Source: Hymenobacter norwichensis DSM 15439 (GTDB lineage: Bacteria; Bacteroidota; Bacteroidia; Cytophagales; Hymenobacteraceae). Taken from it: a stretch of DNA of 64,000 nucleotides. Below the pieces are notes generated by a model that was not told the DNA's origin, made no database searches, and saw only the letters and a program-made list of their open reading frames with translations. The translations under genes and the position numbers were made by a program. The first letter of the stretch is position 1, and each line of letters starts with the position of its first letter. Shown piece after piece: positions 25,364-34,652 of the stretch. The DNA is taken from positions 620,001-684,000 of the forward strand of contig NZ_ATVL01000009.1 in the NCBI RefSeq assembly GCF_000420705.1, given 5' to 3'.

Positions 25364-26782
25364 ATGAAAAAATATATCTGCTTACTGGGTTTGGCTTCGT
25401 TGAGCCTGGCTTCCTGCGAGAAGTTTCTGGAAGAAAAGCCTTACGATTTTATTGCCGCCGAGAACTTCTACAAAAGCGAAGGTGACGCGGTGGCGGGCCT
25501 CAATGGGGTGTTCAACGCTTTGCTGCCCCAAACCTACTTTGGCCGCACCGGCTGGCAAATCACGGAGCTGCCTGCCGACCTTATTCGAGTGGGCTCGGCC
25601 ACCGACGAGCGGGCCCAACTCTCACGTTTCACCTACACCTCCACCAACACCGAAATCAACAGCTGGTGGACCAACACCTACCGGATGATCAACCGGGCCA
25701 ACGACGTTGTTGAGAAGGTGCCGACCGTGAGCATGGACGAGGCCCGCAAAAACAACATCATCGGCAATGCGCGGTTTCTGCGGGCGCTGGGCTACTTCGA
25801 TATGGCCCGCTGCTTCGGCGACGTGCCGCTGGTGCTAGCCACCGTGAAAGGCCCTTCCGATGACATCCGGCCGCCGCGCGCCCCGCTGGCGCAGGTGTAC
25901 GAGCAGATTATCAATGATTTGAAATTTGCTGAAGCCAATTGCTTTCCGGAAAGCCAGATTGCCGCCGGCGAAAAAGGGCGCGTTTCCAGCGGCGCCGCCA
26001 CGGCCATGCTGGCCAAGGTGTACCTAACCCGCGCCAGTAGTGCCGCCGTGCAACCCACCGACAACCAGGATGCCCTAGCTGCCTGCAACCGGGTGATGGC
26101 CTCGAACACCTACCGCCTGCTGCCCGTGTACGGCGACGTATTCGACCCAGACAAGGAAAACGGCCCCGAGCACATCTTCTCCATCCAGTTCGATTTGCCG
26201 CCGAATACGGGCAGCATCATTGTGCGGCAGTTTTTGCCTTCGCAATTGAGCGGGCTGGGCACATTTACGGTGGAAGATGCCTTCGTAGCTTCCTTCGCCG
26301 CCACCGACGTGCGCCGCGCTTGGAACATCAGCAACCAGGCCGGTACCACCACCTTGCCGCGCTACTACTTCAACAAGTTCCGAGACCCCAAGCGAATCGT
26401 TAACGATTCGCGCACCAACTACCTGATTACCCGCTACGCCGACGTGCTGCTCATGCAGTCGGAAGCCCTCAACAACTTGAACGCCAACGACGCCACCAAG
26501 TGCCAGGGCATCAACGCGGTGCGCACTCGCGCCGGTTTGGCGCCGCTTTCGGGCACTACTACCAAGGATGCTTTTGTGGATTTATTGGTGCGGGAGCGGG
26601 CTTGGGAGTTGTGCCAGGAAGGCCACCGCTGGTTTGATTTGGTGCGCCTCAAGCGCCTGCGTCAGGCCGTGCAAGCTAGCACGCCCACCCGCGTAGTCGA
26701 CGACAAATACTACCTGTTCCCGTTGCCTCAGCCCGAGTTGCTGCTCAACCCCAACCTCACCCAGAATCCCGGTCATATTTAA
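25364..26782 (+). CDS. SusD/RagB family nutrient-binding outer-membrane lipoprotein (locus 1)
   Basis: A protein of about 472 residues. A lipoprotein signal ends in SLASC, then KFLEEKPYDF, a TPR-like helical core with ARFLRALGYFDMARCFGDVPLV, and the C-terminal family features MQSEALNNLNANDA and RERAWELCQEGHRWFDLVRLKRL. It sits on the cell surface over the SusC barrel and captures glycans. The ATG at 25364 fits the signal peptide; the frame also reads back into the hairpin to 25334, but that extension is not expected. Its stop codon overlaps the start of the lyase gene by one base, showing translational coupling. Confidence 0.97.
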   Translation: MKKYICLLGLASLSLASCEKFLEEKPYDFIAAENFYKSEGDAVAGLNGVFNALLPQTYFGRTGWQITELPADLIRVGSATDERAQLSRFTYTSTNTEINSWWTNTYRMINRANDVVEKVPTVSMDEARKNNIIGNARFLRALGYFDMARCFGDVPLVLATVKGPSDDIRPPRAPLAQVYEQIINDLKFAEANCFPESQIAAGEKGRVSSGAATAMLAKVYLTRASSAAVQPTDNQDALAACNRVMASNTYRLLPVYGDVFDPDKENGPEHIFSIQFDLPPNTGSIIVRQFLPSQLSGLGTFTVEDAFVASFAATDVRRAWNISNQAGTTTLPRYYFNKFRDPKRIVNDSRTNYLITRYADVLLMQSEALNNLNANDATKCQGINAVRTRAGLAPLSGTTTKDAFVDLLVRERAWELCQEGHRWFDLVRLKRLRQAVQASTPTRVVDDKYYLFPLPQPELLLNPNLTQNPGHI

Positions 26783-27981
26783 TGGGTACTGTCAACAAAA
26801 GTCTCCGTAGAGTTCTGTTCTGGGTAATATTGGTTACGGCCGGGGCAGCACAAGCCGCCCCAACGCAACCTTTCCTGCTGCTGGACGCCGCCCGCATGGC
26901 CGCCTACAAGGCCGCTTACAAGCGTGGCAGCGCGCCGGAAATGGAGCAAGTGAAAGCCGTGCTGAGCCAAGCCGACAAGGCACTGCAACACGACCTGTAC
27001 ACCGTCACGAGCAAGACCAAACTGCCTCCTAGCGGCGACAAGCACGATTTTATGTCGCAGGCGCCGTACTTCTGGCCCGACCCTAGCAAGCCCGACGGCA
27101 AACCCTACATCCAGAAGGATGGCCTGGTAAATCCGGAGGCCAAGGCTATGAAAGACGATGCCGCCGTGGCTGGCGTCTGCAAAGACGTGAAGACCCTGGC
27201 TTTGGCTTACTACTTCTCGGGTGACGAGAAATACGCCACCCAGGCGGCGCGCCAGCTGCGTGGCTTCTTCCTGGACCCTGCTACCCGCATGAACCCCAAC
27301 CTAAACTACGGGCAGGGGATTCCGGGCACCACGGAGGGCCGCAGCTACGGCATCATCCAGACCCGCCACTTGGTGGAAATACCCGAGGCGTTGGCGCTGA
27401 TGAACGGCAGCAAAAACGTGGATGAAAAGCTGGTAACCGGCCTCAAAACCTGGTTCACGCAGTACACCGATTGGCTGACCACCAGCAAGCTGGGCGTGGC
27501 CGAGGGTAACACCAAAAACAACCACGGCACCTTCTACGACCTGCAAGTGGTGGATTTTGCCTTGTTCACCGGTAACAAAACCCTGGCCCGCACCACGCTG
27601 GAAAAGCAAACCCTGCCGCGCGTGGCCCTGCAATTCGCCCCTGATGGCGCGCAGCCGCTGGAACTGGCCCGCACCCGCCCCTGGAACTACACCTCCATGA
27701 ACCTGCAAGGCTGGGTGCAGCTCGCTGTTCTGGCCCGTCAAGCCGGGGTGGATCTGTGGCAGTACCGCACCGCCGACGGCCGCAGCCTCCAAAAAGGAGT
27801 GGAGTGGTTGCAGCCGTATCTGATGCGTGAAAAGCAGATGGACCGCGCCGACGTAACGCCCACATCCAACACCACGGCCCTCATGCTCTACCAGCGCGCC
27901 GCGCAGGAGTATCCGTCGCTGAACGCCAGCCAGGTGCTGGCCCTGTATCCCGATTTCAAGTCGGCCCCCTGGGAGATATAG
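26782..27981 (+). CDS. alginate lyase family polysaccharide lyase, paralogue 1
   Basis: A 399-residue secreted protein with a signal peptide (cleavage near AAQAAP) and an (alpha/alpha)-type helical lyase domain of the Alginate_lyase family, which occurs in CAZy families PL5 and PL38. Visible motifs are FMSQAPYFWPDPSKPDGKPY, MNPNLNYGQGIPG and NTKNNHGTFYDLQVVDF, the last containing the Asn-His pair common in the catalytic centre of these lyases. It cleaves a uronic-acid polymer by beta-elimination. With a GH88 enzyme in the same locus, a glucuronic-acid-containing substrate such as glucuronan is more likely than alginate, but this is inference. It overlaps susD by one base and shares motifs with the gene at 33389. 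Confidence 0.9.
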   Translation: MGTVNKSLRRVLFWVILVTAGAAQAAPTQPFLLLDAARMAAYKAAYKRGSAPEMEQVKAVLSQADKALQHDLYTVTSKTKLPPSGDKHDFMSQAPYFWPDPSKPDGKPYIQKDGLVNPEAKAMKDDAAVAGVCKDVKTLALAYYFSGDEKYATQAARQLRGFFLDPATRMNPNLNYGQGIPGTTEGRSYGIIQTRHLVEIPEALALMNGSKNVDEKLVTGLKTWFTQYTDWLTTSKLGVAEGNTKNNHGTFYDLQVVDFALFTGNKTLARTTLEKQTLPRVALQFAPDGAQPLELARTRPWNYTSMNLQGWVQLAVLARQAGVDLWQYRTADGRSLQKGVEWLQPYLMREKQMDRADVTPTSNTTALMLYQRAAQEYPSLNASQVLALYPDFKSAPWEI

Positions 27982-28111
27982 GCGCAATGCGCTCATTATA
28001 AGGCAAATATTAGCTCCTACCCGTTTGCCCTCCCTTCCTAACGCCCGGCTTCCTCTGTCCACGGGAGAGGGAGCCGGGGAGGAGGTCCGTGTCTGTTGTA
28101 TCAGAAACTAC

Positions 28112-30565
28112 ATGAAAGTAAAGCTAATTGCCCTTCTACTCATTCTAACCCATGTGGCGCTGGCTCAGCGGCACACACGGCTCACTGCCGGGTGGGAGTT
28201 TGTGCAGCAGGACCTGGGCGGCGTGTGGGAGGCGGTGCGGCCCGTGGTAGCGGGCAACCCCGAGAGCGTGCCACTGTGGCAATCCGTGACGCTGCCGCAT
28301 TGCTTCAATGCCCGCGACGCCGTGGACCCCGACCAGAACTACTACCAAGGCCCAGGCTGGTACCGCACCCAGCTAGCTGTGCAAAACCCCTACGCCAACG
28401 GCCGCACCCGCCTGCATTTCGAGGGCGCGGGCCAGAAAACCGACGTGTACATCAACACCACCAAAGTAGGTAGCCACGTGGGCGGCTACGACGAGTGGAC
28501 CGTGGATATTACGGAGGCAGTAGCCGCGTTTCAGCAGACTGAGGCCTACCAGAAGCAGTTCCAAGGCCGAATCCCGCTCAGCATCCGGTGCGACAACTCC
28601 CGCGACCTGGAAATGATACCTTCTGATTTGTCGGACTTCAACGTGTACGGTGGCCTCTACCGCTACCTGAACCTGGAATACCTGCCGGCCGTGGCGGTGG
28701 AGCGGTTGGCGGCCCAGGTGGCAGTGGATGCCGCTGGCAAAACCGGCTCACTCACGCTGAAGGCCACTTTTCTGGAAACCAGCATTTTAAACGCCGAAAC
28801 GCCAGTGTCAATACGTCTGCTCGACCCGCAGGGCAAGCAGGTGGCGCAACACCGAAGCACGCTAGCCGTGAAAGCCGGCGAGATGGAGCTGCACCGATTT
28901 GCGGTGAAGAACCCCCGGCTTTGGTCGCCGGACCGTCCCCAGCTCTACACGGTGCAGCTGACGGTGGGCAGCGGGCAGCAGGCGTATCAGCAAAGCGAGA
29001 AAGTGGGTTTTCGGCACAGCGAATTTGTGGAGCACGGCCCCTATAAACTGAACGGGCAGCGCCTGCTGCTGCGCGGCACTCACCGCCACGAAGACCACGC
29101 CGGCGTAGCTGCTGCCATGACCGAACCCATGATTCGGCAGGAAATGGTGCTGATGAAACGTATGGGCGTCAACTTCATCCGGCTCGGGCACTACCAACAG
29201 TCGCGCATCGTGCTGAATCTGTGCGACTCGCTGGGAATACTGGTGTGGGAGGAAATTCCGTGGTGCCGCGGCGGGCTGGGTGGGCCGGTGTACCAGGCGC
29301 AGGCCAAACGCATGCTCCGCAACATGGTGCAGCAGCACTACAACCACCCCAGCATCATCATCTGGGGCCTGGGCAACGAAAACGACTGGCCCGGCGACTT
29401 CCCCGAGTTCGACAAGCAGAAGATTCGCGCCTTCATGACCGAACTCAACGACCTCTCGCACCAGTTGGACCGTTCCCGCTACACCGCCATCCGTCGCTGC
29501 GACTTCTGTAAGGACATTGTGGACGTGTATTCGCCCTCTATTTGGGCCGGCTGGTACCGCGGCATCTACACCGATTACAAGGAAGTTACCGAAAAGGAAT
29601 TTGCTGGCGTCAAGCGCTTCCTGCACGTGGAATGGGGTGGCGACAGTCACGCCGGCCGCCACTCCGAAACTCCCGACAACGCCCTGGCCAAGATAACCGC
29701 TGGCCAAGGCGCCGACGAGCGGGCCGGCGACGCCTCCTTGTTTGGGGGCAGCGCCCGGGTTTCCAAAGATGGCGACTGGAGCGAAAGTTACCTCTGCAAC
29801 CTCGTGGATTGGCACCTCAAAGAGCAGGAAACCATGCCCTGGCTGAGCGGCACCGCCTATTGGCCCTTCAAGGACTTTTCGACCCCCGTGCGCCCCGATA
29901 ACCCCGTGCCCTACATGAACCAAAAGGGTGTAGTGGAGCGCGACTTCACACTCAAAGAAGCCTACTACGTGTTCCAATCCTACTGGACTGCCGCCCCCAT
30001 GGTGCACCTCTACGGGCATTCCTGGCCGGTGCGCTGGGGAGAAGATGGTGAGCTGAAAATGGTGAAAGTATACTCCAACTGCGCCGAGGCTGAGCTATTC
30101 GTGAACAGTAAAAGCTACGGCGTGAAAAAGCGCAACGCTCAGGACTTCCCGGCGGCCGGCCTGCACTGGAACGTGCCTTTCGTGGCCGGCGAAAACCAGG
30201 TGCGCGTGGTGGCCCGCCAAGGCAAGCAAACGGTGCAGGACAATATTAGCTTCCGCTACCAAACCCAGAAATGGGGCAAACCCGCCAAGCTGACGCTAAG
30301 CAAAGTAGCTGATACCAACGGCCAAACCACCGTGGAAGTAAAGCTCTACGACGCCCAAGGCGTGCAGTGCCTGGATGCCGCCAATTGGGTGGAATTCTCA
30401 CTAGCCGGCGCCGGCCAGCTCCACGATGACCTGGGCACCAGCAGCGGCTCGCGCAAAGTGCAGGCCTACAATGGCAGGGCTATTATCCGCCTGGAAGCCC
30501 AGCCTGGCCAGACTGCCGTGGCCGTTCAATCACCCGGCCTAGCCACCGTAGTATTAGCCTTATGA
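28112..30565 (+). CDS. glycoside hydrolase family 2 enzyme, 1
   Basis: A protein of about 817 residues. A signal peptide ends at AQ, followed by the GH2 sugar-binding domain (LPHCFNARDAVDPD, WYRTQ, FEGAGQKTDVYIN), an immunoglobulin-like domain and the catalytic barrel. The acid/base Glu is in IIIWGLGNEND and the nucleophile is probably the Glu in LHVEWGGDSH. A C-terminal part of about 200 residues resembles the Ig-like domains of GH2 beta-galactosidases and beta-glucuronidases. It likely trims a beta-linked residue from oligosaccharides in the periplasm. The ATG at 28112 opens the signal peptide; the longer frame from 28025 crosses a small spacer hairpin (about 28048-28077). Its stop overlaps the next start (ATGA), so the two GH2 genes are coupled. 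Confidence 0.94.
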   Translation: MKVKLIALLLILTHVALAQRHTRLTAGWEFVQQDLGGVWEAVRPVVAGNPESVPLWQSVTLPHCFNARDAVDPDQNYYQGPGWYRTQLAVQNPYANGRTRLHFEGAGQKTDVYINTTKVGSHVGGYDEWTVDITEAVAAFQQTEAYQKQFQGRIPLSIRCDNSRDLEMIPSDLSDFNVYGGLYRYLNLEYLPAVAVERLAAQVAVDAAGKTGSLTLKATFLETSILNAETPVSIRLLDPQGKQVAQHRSTLAVKAGEMELHRFAVKNPRLWSPDRPQLYTVQLTVGSGQQAYQQSEKVGFRHSEFVEHGPYKLNGQRLLLRGTHRHEDHAGVAAAMTEPMIRQEMVLMKRMGVNFIRLGHYQQSRIVLNLCDSLGILVWEEIPWCRGGLGGPVYQAQAKRMLRNMVQQHYNHPSIIIWGLGNENDWPGDFPEFDKQKIRAFMTELNDLSHQLDRSRYTAIRRCDFCKDIVDVYSPSIWAGWYRGIYTDYKEVTEKEFAGVKRFLHVEWGGDSHAGRHSETPDNALAKITAGQGADERAGDASLFGGSARVSKDGDWSESYLCNLVDWHLKEQETMPWLSGTAYWPFKDFSTPVRPDNPVPYMNQKGVVERDFTLKEAYYVFQSYWTAAPMVHLYGHSWPVRWGEDGELKMVKVYSNCAEAELFVNSKSYGVKKRNAQDFPAAGLHWNVPFVAGENQVRVVARQGKQTVQDNISFRYQTQKWGKPAKLTLSKVADTNGQTTVEVKLYDAQGVQCLDAANWVEFSLAGAGQLHDDLGTSSGSRKVQAYNGRAIIRLEAQPGQTAVAVQSPGLATVVLAL

Positions 30566-33264
30566 AAAAGGCAAGACTCATCATCCTTGCTTTCCTGTGG
30601 GTACTCCTGGTACCCACCGCAATAGCGCAGCGCATCACCCAATCCATCAACACTAGCTGGCTGTTTGCCAAGGCAGCCGGTCAGGAATTCGCCGACGCGG
30701 TGGCCCCAACCATCGGTTGGGAGAACGTAACCATTCCGCACACCTGGAACGCCACCGACGTACTCGACGACGAACCGGGCTACTACCGGGGTGTGGGCTG
30801 GTACAAGAAAACGCTGCACGTGCCCGCTGAGTGGCAAAACCGCCGCCTATACCTCTATTTTGAAGGAGCCAACCAAGAGGCGGAAGTGTACGTGAACGGT
30901 CAACTCGCCGGCCGGCACGCGGGGGGCTACACGGCTTTCCGGTTGCCTATCAGTAAGTTATTGACCTTCAACGGCGCTGGCTCTGCTACCGCCGAAGTGC
31001 TAGTGAAGCTCACCAATCGTCACAACCCCGACATTCCGCCCCTGACGGCCGACTTCACCTTTTATGGGGGGCTCTACCGCGACGTGCACCTGGTGGCCGC
31101 TCAGCCCATTCACTTCGACCTTGACAACTACGCTTCCACTGGGGTTTTCGTGACGACGCCCACCGTGTCGGGGGCCGCTGCCGAGGTGGTGGTAACGGGC
31201 CAGCTGCGCAACGAGACACGCAAGGCGCAGAAACTGGTGGTAGTGTCGCAGCTACTGGACCGGCAGGGTAAGCTGCTAGCGCGGCAGCAAACGCGCCTCA
31301 CGCTGCCAGCCGGCGAGCAACGGCCGTTTCGGCAGCAGTTGCCGCGCCTGAACCAGCCGCATCTATGGTCGCCCGACGACCCGTACTTGTACCGCGTGGT
31401 GTCCACTGTGCAGGAAGCGGCTGGCGCCCAAACGGTGCTGGATGAGGTAACGAATCCGGTGGGGCTGCGCTGGTTCCGGTTCGATGCCGCGCAGGGCTTC
31501 TTTTTGAACGGCCGGCCGCTTAAGCTCATTGGCACCAACCGCCACCAGGATTTTCCGGGCCTTGGTAATGCTCTGCCCGATGCCCTGCACGAGCAGGATG
31601 TGCAGTTAATCAAGCAGTTGGGCGGCAACTTCCTGCGCGTGTCCCACTATCCGCAAGACCCCGCCATGCTAGCGGCCTGCGACCGGCTGGGCATCTTGGC
31701 GTCGGTGGAAATTCCGGTGGTCAATGCTATTACCGACTCCGAGGCCTTCACGAGCACCTGCCTGACGATGCAGACGGAGATGATTCGGCAGGGCTTCAAT
31801 CACCCCAGCGTTATCATTTGGGCCTACATGAACGAGGTGCTACTGCGGCTGCCCCCCGGCCTAAAGCGCGACAACGAGCCCGGCCGTGCCTATCTGACCA
31901 AGGTGAACCGCCTAGCCCGCCAACTCGACAGCCTCACCCGCCACGAAGACCCGGCCCGCTACACCCTGCTCGTCAACCACGGCGACTTTGCCCTCTACCA
32001 GCAAGCCGGCCTGCTGAGCATTCCACAGTTAATTGGTTGGAACCTATACGCGGGCTGGTATTCCGGTGATTTACAAGGTTTTCCGGATTTTCTGGACCGC
32101 CACCACCGCGAACTGCCCGACAAGCCTCTGCTGGTTACCGAGTACGGGGCCGACTCCGATGTGCGCCTACACAGTTTCCGGCCGCGTCGCTTCGACAAAA
32201 CCACCGAATACGCCAACCGCTACCACCAGTTCTATCTGAAAGCCATTCTCGACCGGCCATTTGTGGCGGGTAGTATGGTGTGGAATCTAGCCGAGTTCAA
32301 CTCGGAAACCCGGCAAGAAGCTACGCCTCATATCAACAACAAAAGCCTACTCACTGGCGACCGGCAACCCAAAGACGCCTACCTGTTCTACCAGGCTCAC
32401 TTGCTGAAAACGCCCTTTCTGCGCATTGGCTCCCGTGCCTGGACGTTGCGCGCCGGCCCCGCCGCCCATCCCGACTCGCTGTTCTGCCGCCAGCCTATGG
32501 AGGTGTATACCAACCAGCCCGCGGTGCAGCTTTCCCTCAATGGCAAGAGCTTGGGCACCCAACCCGCCGTGTTTGGGGTAGCCCGCTTTCAGGTGCCGTT
32601 TGGTAATGGTGTGAACCAACTACGGGCTCAGGCAACTAAGGTGACTGTGGAAGACGCAGTTGACATCGAGTTTCAGCTGCTGCCTACCAATCTTCGCTCG
32701 GCGCAACTGCCCTTTACGGAGCTGAATGTGAGCCTCGGTGACGAGCGGACGTTCACCGATACCAAGCTACACCAAGTGTGGGTGCCCGAGCAACCCTACA
32801 CGCCCGGCGGCTGGGGCTACGTGGGCGGCCGAGTGTACCAACAGGCTGGCGACCGGCTGCCTTACGGCTCCGACCGCAACATCCTCGGCACCGACTACGA
32901 TGCTATTTATGAAACCCAGCGCCTGGGCCTCAGCCAGTTCCGCCTTGATGTGCCTGATGGCGAGTACGAAGTGACACTGCATTTCGCGGAGCTGGAAGCC
33001 GCCCCACAGGGTGAGCAACTGGTGTATAATCTGGCTGCTGGGAGCACGAAGACGACGGATATCATGCAGAGTCGCGCGTTTTCGGTGCTAGTAAACGAGC
33101 AAGAATTGCCGGAGATGGATACCGCTACTTCCCTGCCGCCTTTGCAGGCAGTAAAATACACCGTGCCGGTTTCAGTGCGCGGCCAGCGCGGTATTGTCGT
33201 TGATTTTAAAGCCAAAACCGGCGACGCCTTTCTTAATGGAATTCAAGTGAAACGGCTGTACTGA
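30562..33264 (+). CDS. glycoside hydrolase family 2 enzyme with C-terminal malectin-like domain, 2
   Basis: A 900-residue protein. A signal peptide (to about residue 23) is followed by the GH2 sugar-binding domain (IPHTWNATDVLDDEPGYYRG, FEGANQEAEVYVN), an Ig-like domain and the barrel, with the acid/base Glu in IIWAYMNEV and the nucleophile Glu in LLVTEYGADSD. The last about 170 residues resemble a malectin/CBM57 carbohydrate-binding domain (YVGGRVYQQ, VPDGEYEVTLHFAEL, FLNGIQVKRLY). It overlaps the previous GH2 gene by four bases. The two GH2 proteins are distant in sequence, so they probably act on different linkages or substituents of the same polymer. Confidence 0.94.
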   Translation: MKKARLIILAFLWVLLVPTAIAQRITQSINTSWLFAKAAGQEFADAVAPTIGWENVTIPHTWNATDVLDDEPGYYRGVGWYKKTLHVPAEWQNRRLYLYFEGANQEAEVYVNGQLAGRHAGGYTAFRLPISKLLTFNGAGSATAEVLVKLTNRHNPDIPPLTADFTFYGGLYRDVHLVAAQPIHFDLDNYASTGVFVTTPTVSGAAAEVVVTGQLRNETRKAQKLVVVSQLLDRQGKLLARQQTRLTLPAGEQRPFRQQLPRLNQPHLWSPDDPYLYRVVSTVQEAAGAQTVLDEVTNPVGLRWFRFDAAQGFFLNGRPLKLIGTNRHQDFPGLGNALPDALHEQDVQLIKQLGGNFLRVSHYPQDPAMLAACDRLGILASVEIPVVNAITDSEAFTSTCLTMQTEMIRQGFNHPSVIIWAYMNEVLLRLPPGLKRDNEPGRAYLTKVNRLARQLDSLTRHEDPARYTLLVNHGDFALYQQAGLLSIPQLIGWNLYAGWYSGDLQGFPDFLDRHHRELPDKPLLVTEYGADSDVRLHSFRPRRFDKTTEYANRYHQFYLKAILDRPFVAGSMVWNLAEFNSETRQEATPHINNKSLLTGDRQPKDAYLFYQAHLLKTPFLRIGSRAWTLRAGPAAHPDSLFCRQPMEVYTNQPAVQLSLNGKSLGTQPAVFGVARFQVPFGNGVNQLRAQATKVTVEDAVDIEFQLLPTNLRSAQLPFTELNVSLGDERTFTDTKLHQVWVPEQPYTPGGWGYVGGRVYQQAGDRLPYGSDRNILGTDYDAIYETQRLGLSQFRLDVPDGEYEVTLHFAELEAAPQGEQLVYNLAAGSTKTTDIMQSRAFSVLVNEQELPEMDTATSLPPLQAVKYTVPVSVRGQRGIVVDFKAKTGDAFLNGIQVKRLY

Positions 33265-33388
33265 GTGCCTACCGCTAACAAGGATTGCAAGGGTTAATCA
33301 ATTGTTTGATAAGGATTTGAATTTCGATTGTGTGCCTAGAAAGCACGTCTCTGAATTTGGTTTCGTGTGGATTTTTGCCTGGTTTCTT

Positions 33389-34564
33389 ATGAATCGGAAA
33401 ACGCTTGTACTGTTGCTGCTTTTGCTTGGGGCTGTTGCCGGGCAGGCCGGGCGCCCGGCCCGCAAGCTAGAGCGGCAGGTTGAGGCGGTACTGCGCCGCC
33501 AGGTGTTGGCCGAAGCCGCGTGGGCTTTGCAGCAGGCACCGGTTACGGTAACCAGTAGCACCTCGCCACGCAGTGCCGGCGGCCCCCACGACTTCTTCTC
33601 TGAAGGCGACTATTGGTGGCCCGACCCCGCCAACCCCACTGGCCCCTACCTCCAGCGCGACGGTGAAACCAACCCTGCCAACTTCGTGGCGCACCGCCAA
33701 GCTATGATTCGGTTTAGCCGCATCATGGGGGCGCTGGCTTCGGCCTACAAACTCACCCACGATGCACAGTACGTACGCCACGCCCTTGTGCATCTGCGGG
33801 CGTGGTTCCTTGATCCAGCCACGCTTATGAACCCGTCGTTGCTGTATGCGCAGGCCATTACCGGCCGCTTCACGGGGCGGGGCATCGGCATTATTGACAC
33901 CATTCAGTTGATGGAAGTGGCGCAGGGCGTGCTGGTGATGCAGGCAGATAAGCAGTTCAGTGCCTCTGATTTAACTGGCATCAAGACCTGGTTTGCGCAG
34001 TACCTAACCTGGCTGACAACGCACCCATACGGCCAGGACGAAATGAAGGCCACCAACAACCACGGCACCTGCTGGGTGATGCAAGTGGCGGCTTTTGCCC
34101 GGCTGACTGGCAACCAAGAGCTGCTGAATTTCTGTCGGGAGCGGTACAAAACGGTATTGCTACCGACCCAAATGGCGGCCAACGGCTCGTTCCCGCTGGA
34201 AACCAAGCGCACCAAGCCCTACGGATACTCGCTTTTCAACCTGGATGCCATGACCATGATTTGCCAGATGCTCAGCAGCCCACAAGATAATTTGTGGGCG
34301 TACCAGACGCCTGACGGCCGCAGCATCCGGCGGGGCATTGAGTTTCTGTATCCATTTGTGGCCAATAAAAACGCCTGGCCTTTCGCCAAGGACGTGATGT
34401 ACTGGGACAACTGGCCGGTGGCACAGCCCTTTCTGGTGCTGGGCGCCGTGCAGTTCAACCAACCTGCCTGGTTTGCGGTCTGGCAGCGCCTCGATCACGC
34501 GCCGCAAGTGGAAGAATTGGTACGCAACCTGCCCGTCCGCAACCCCCTGATTTGGCTGAACTGA
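33389..34564 (+). CDS. alginate lyase family polysaccharide lyase, paralogue 2
   Basis: A protein of about 391 residues with a signal peptide (MNRKTLVLLLLLLGAVAGQA) and the same lyase fold as the gene at 26782. Shared motifs are DYWWPDPANPTGPYLQRDGE, DPATLMNPSLLYAQAITG, GIGIIDTIQLMEV and TNNHGTCWVMQVAAF, which allow a direct alignment along the full length. It probably works on the same polymer, perhaps with a different cut pattern or chain-length preference. The ATG at 33389 was chosen because the signal peptide begins there; the frame upstream to 33302 has no secretion signal. Confidence 0.9.
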   Translation: MNRKTLVLLLLLLGAVAGQAGRPARKLERQVEAVLRRQVLAEAAWALQQAPVTVTSSTSPRSAGGPHDFFSEGDYWWPDPANPTGPYLQRDGETNPANFVAHRQAMIRFSRIMGALASAYKLTHDAQYVRHALVHLRAWFLDPATLMNPSLLYAQAITGRFTGRGIGIIDTIQLMEVAQGVLVMQADKQFSASDLTGIKTWFAQYLTWLTTHPYGQDEMKATNNHGTCWVMQVAAFARLTGNQELLNFCRERYKTVLLPTQMAANGSFPLETKRTKPYGYSLFNLDAMTMICQMLSSPQDNLWAYQTPDGRSIRRGIEFLYPFVANKNAWPFAKDVMYWDNWPVAQPFLVLGAVQFNQPAWFAVWQRLDHAPQVEELVRNLPVRNPLIWLN

Positions 34565-34652
34565 TTTCTCCTACCTACCCACCACTGAGCCAGCAGGCCG
34601 GGCGCGTTGCCGCAACGGGCCGGTGCGTTGCCTGGCGCATGACCTTATTCCA

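Noticed and set aside
28025..28111. Longer N-terminus for the first GH2 enzyme
   Set aside because: The extra residues come from a spacer with a small hairpin (ggcttcctct / agagggagcc) and would place the signal peptide internally.
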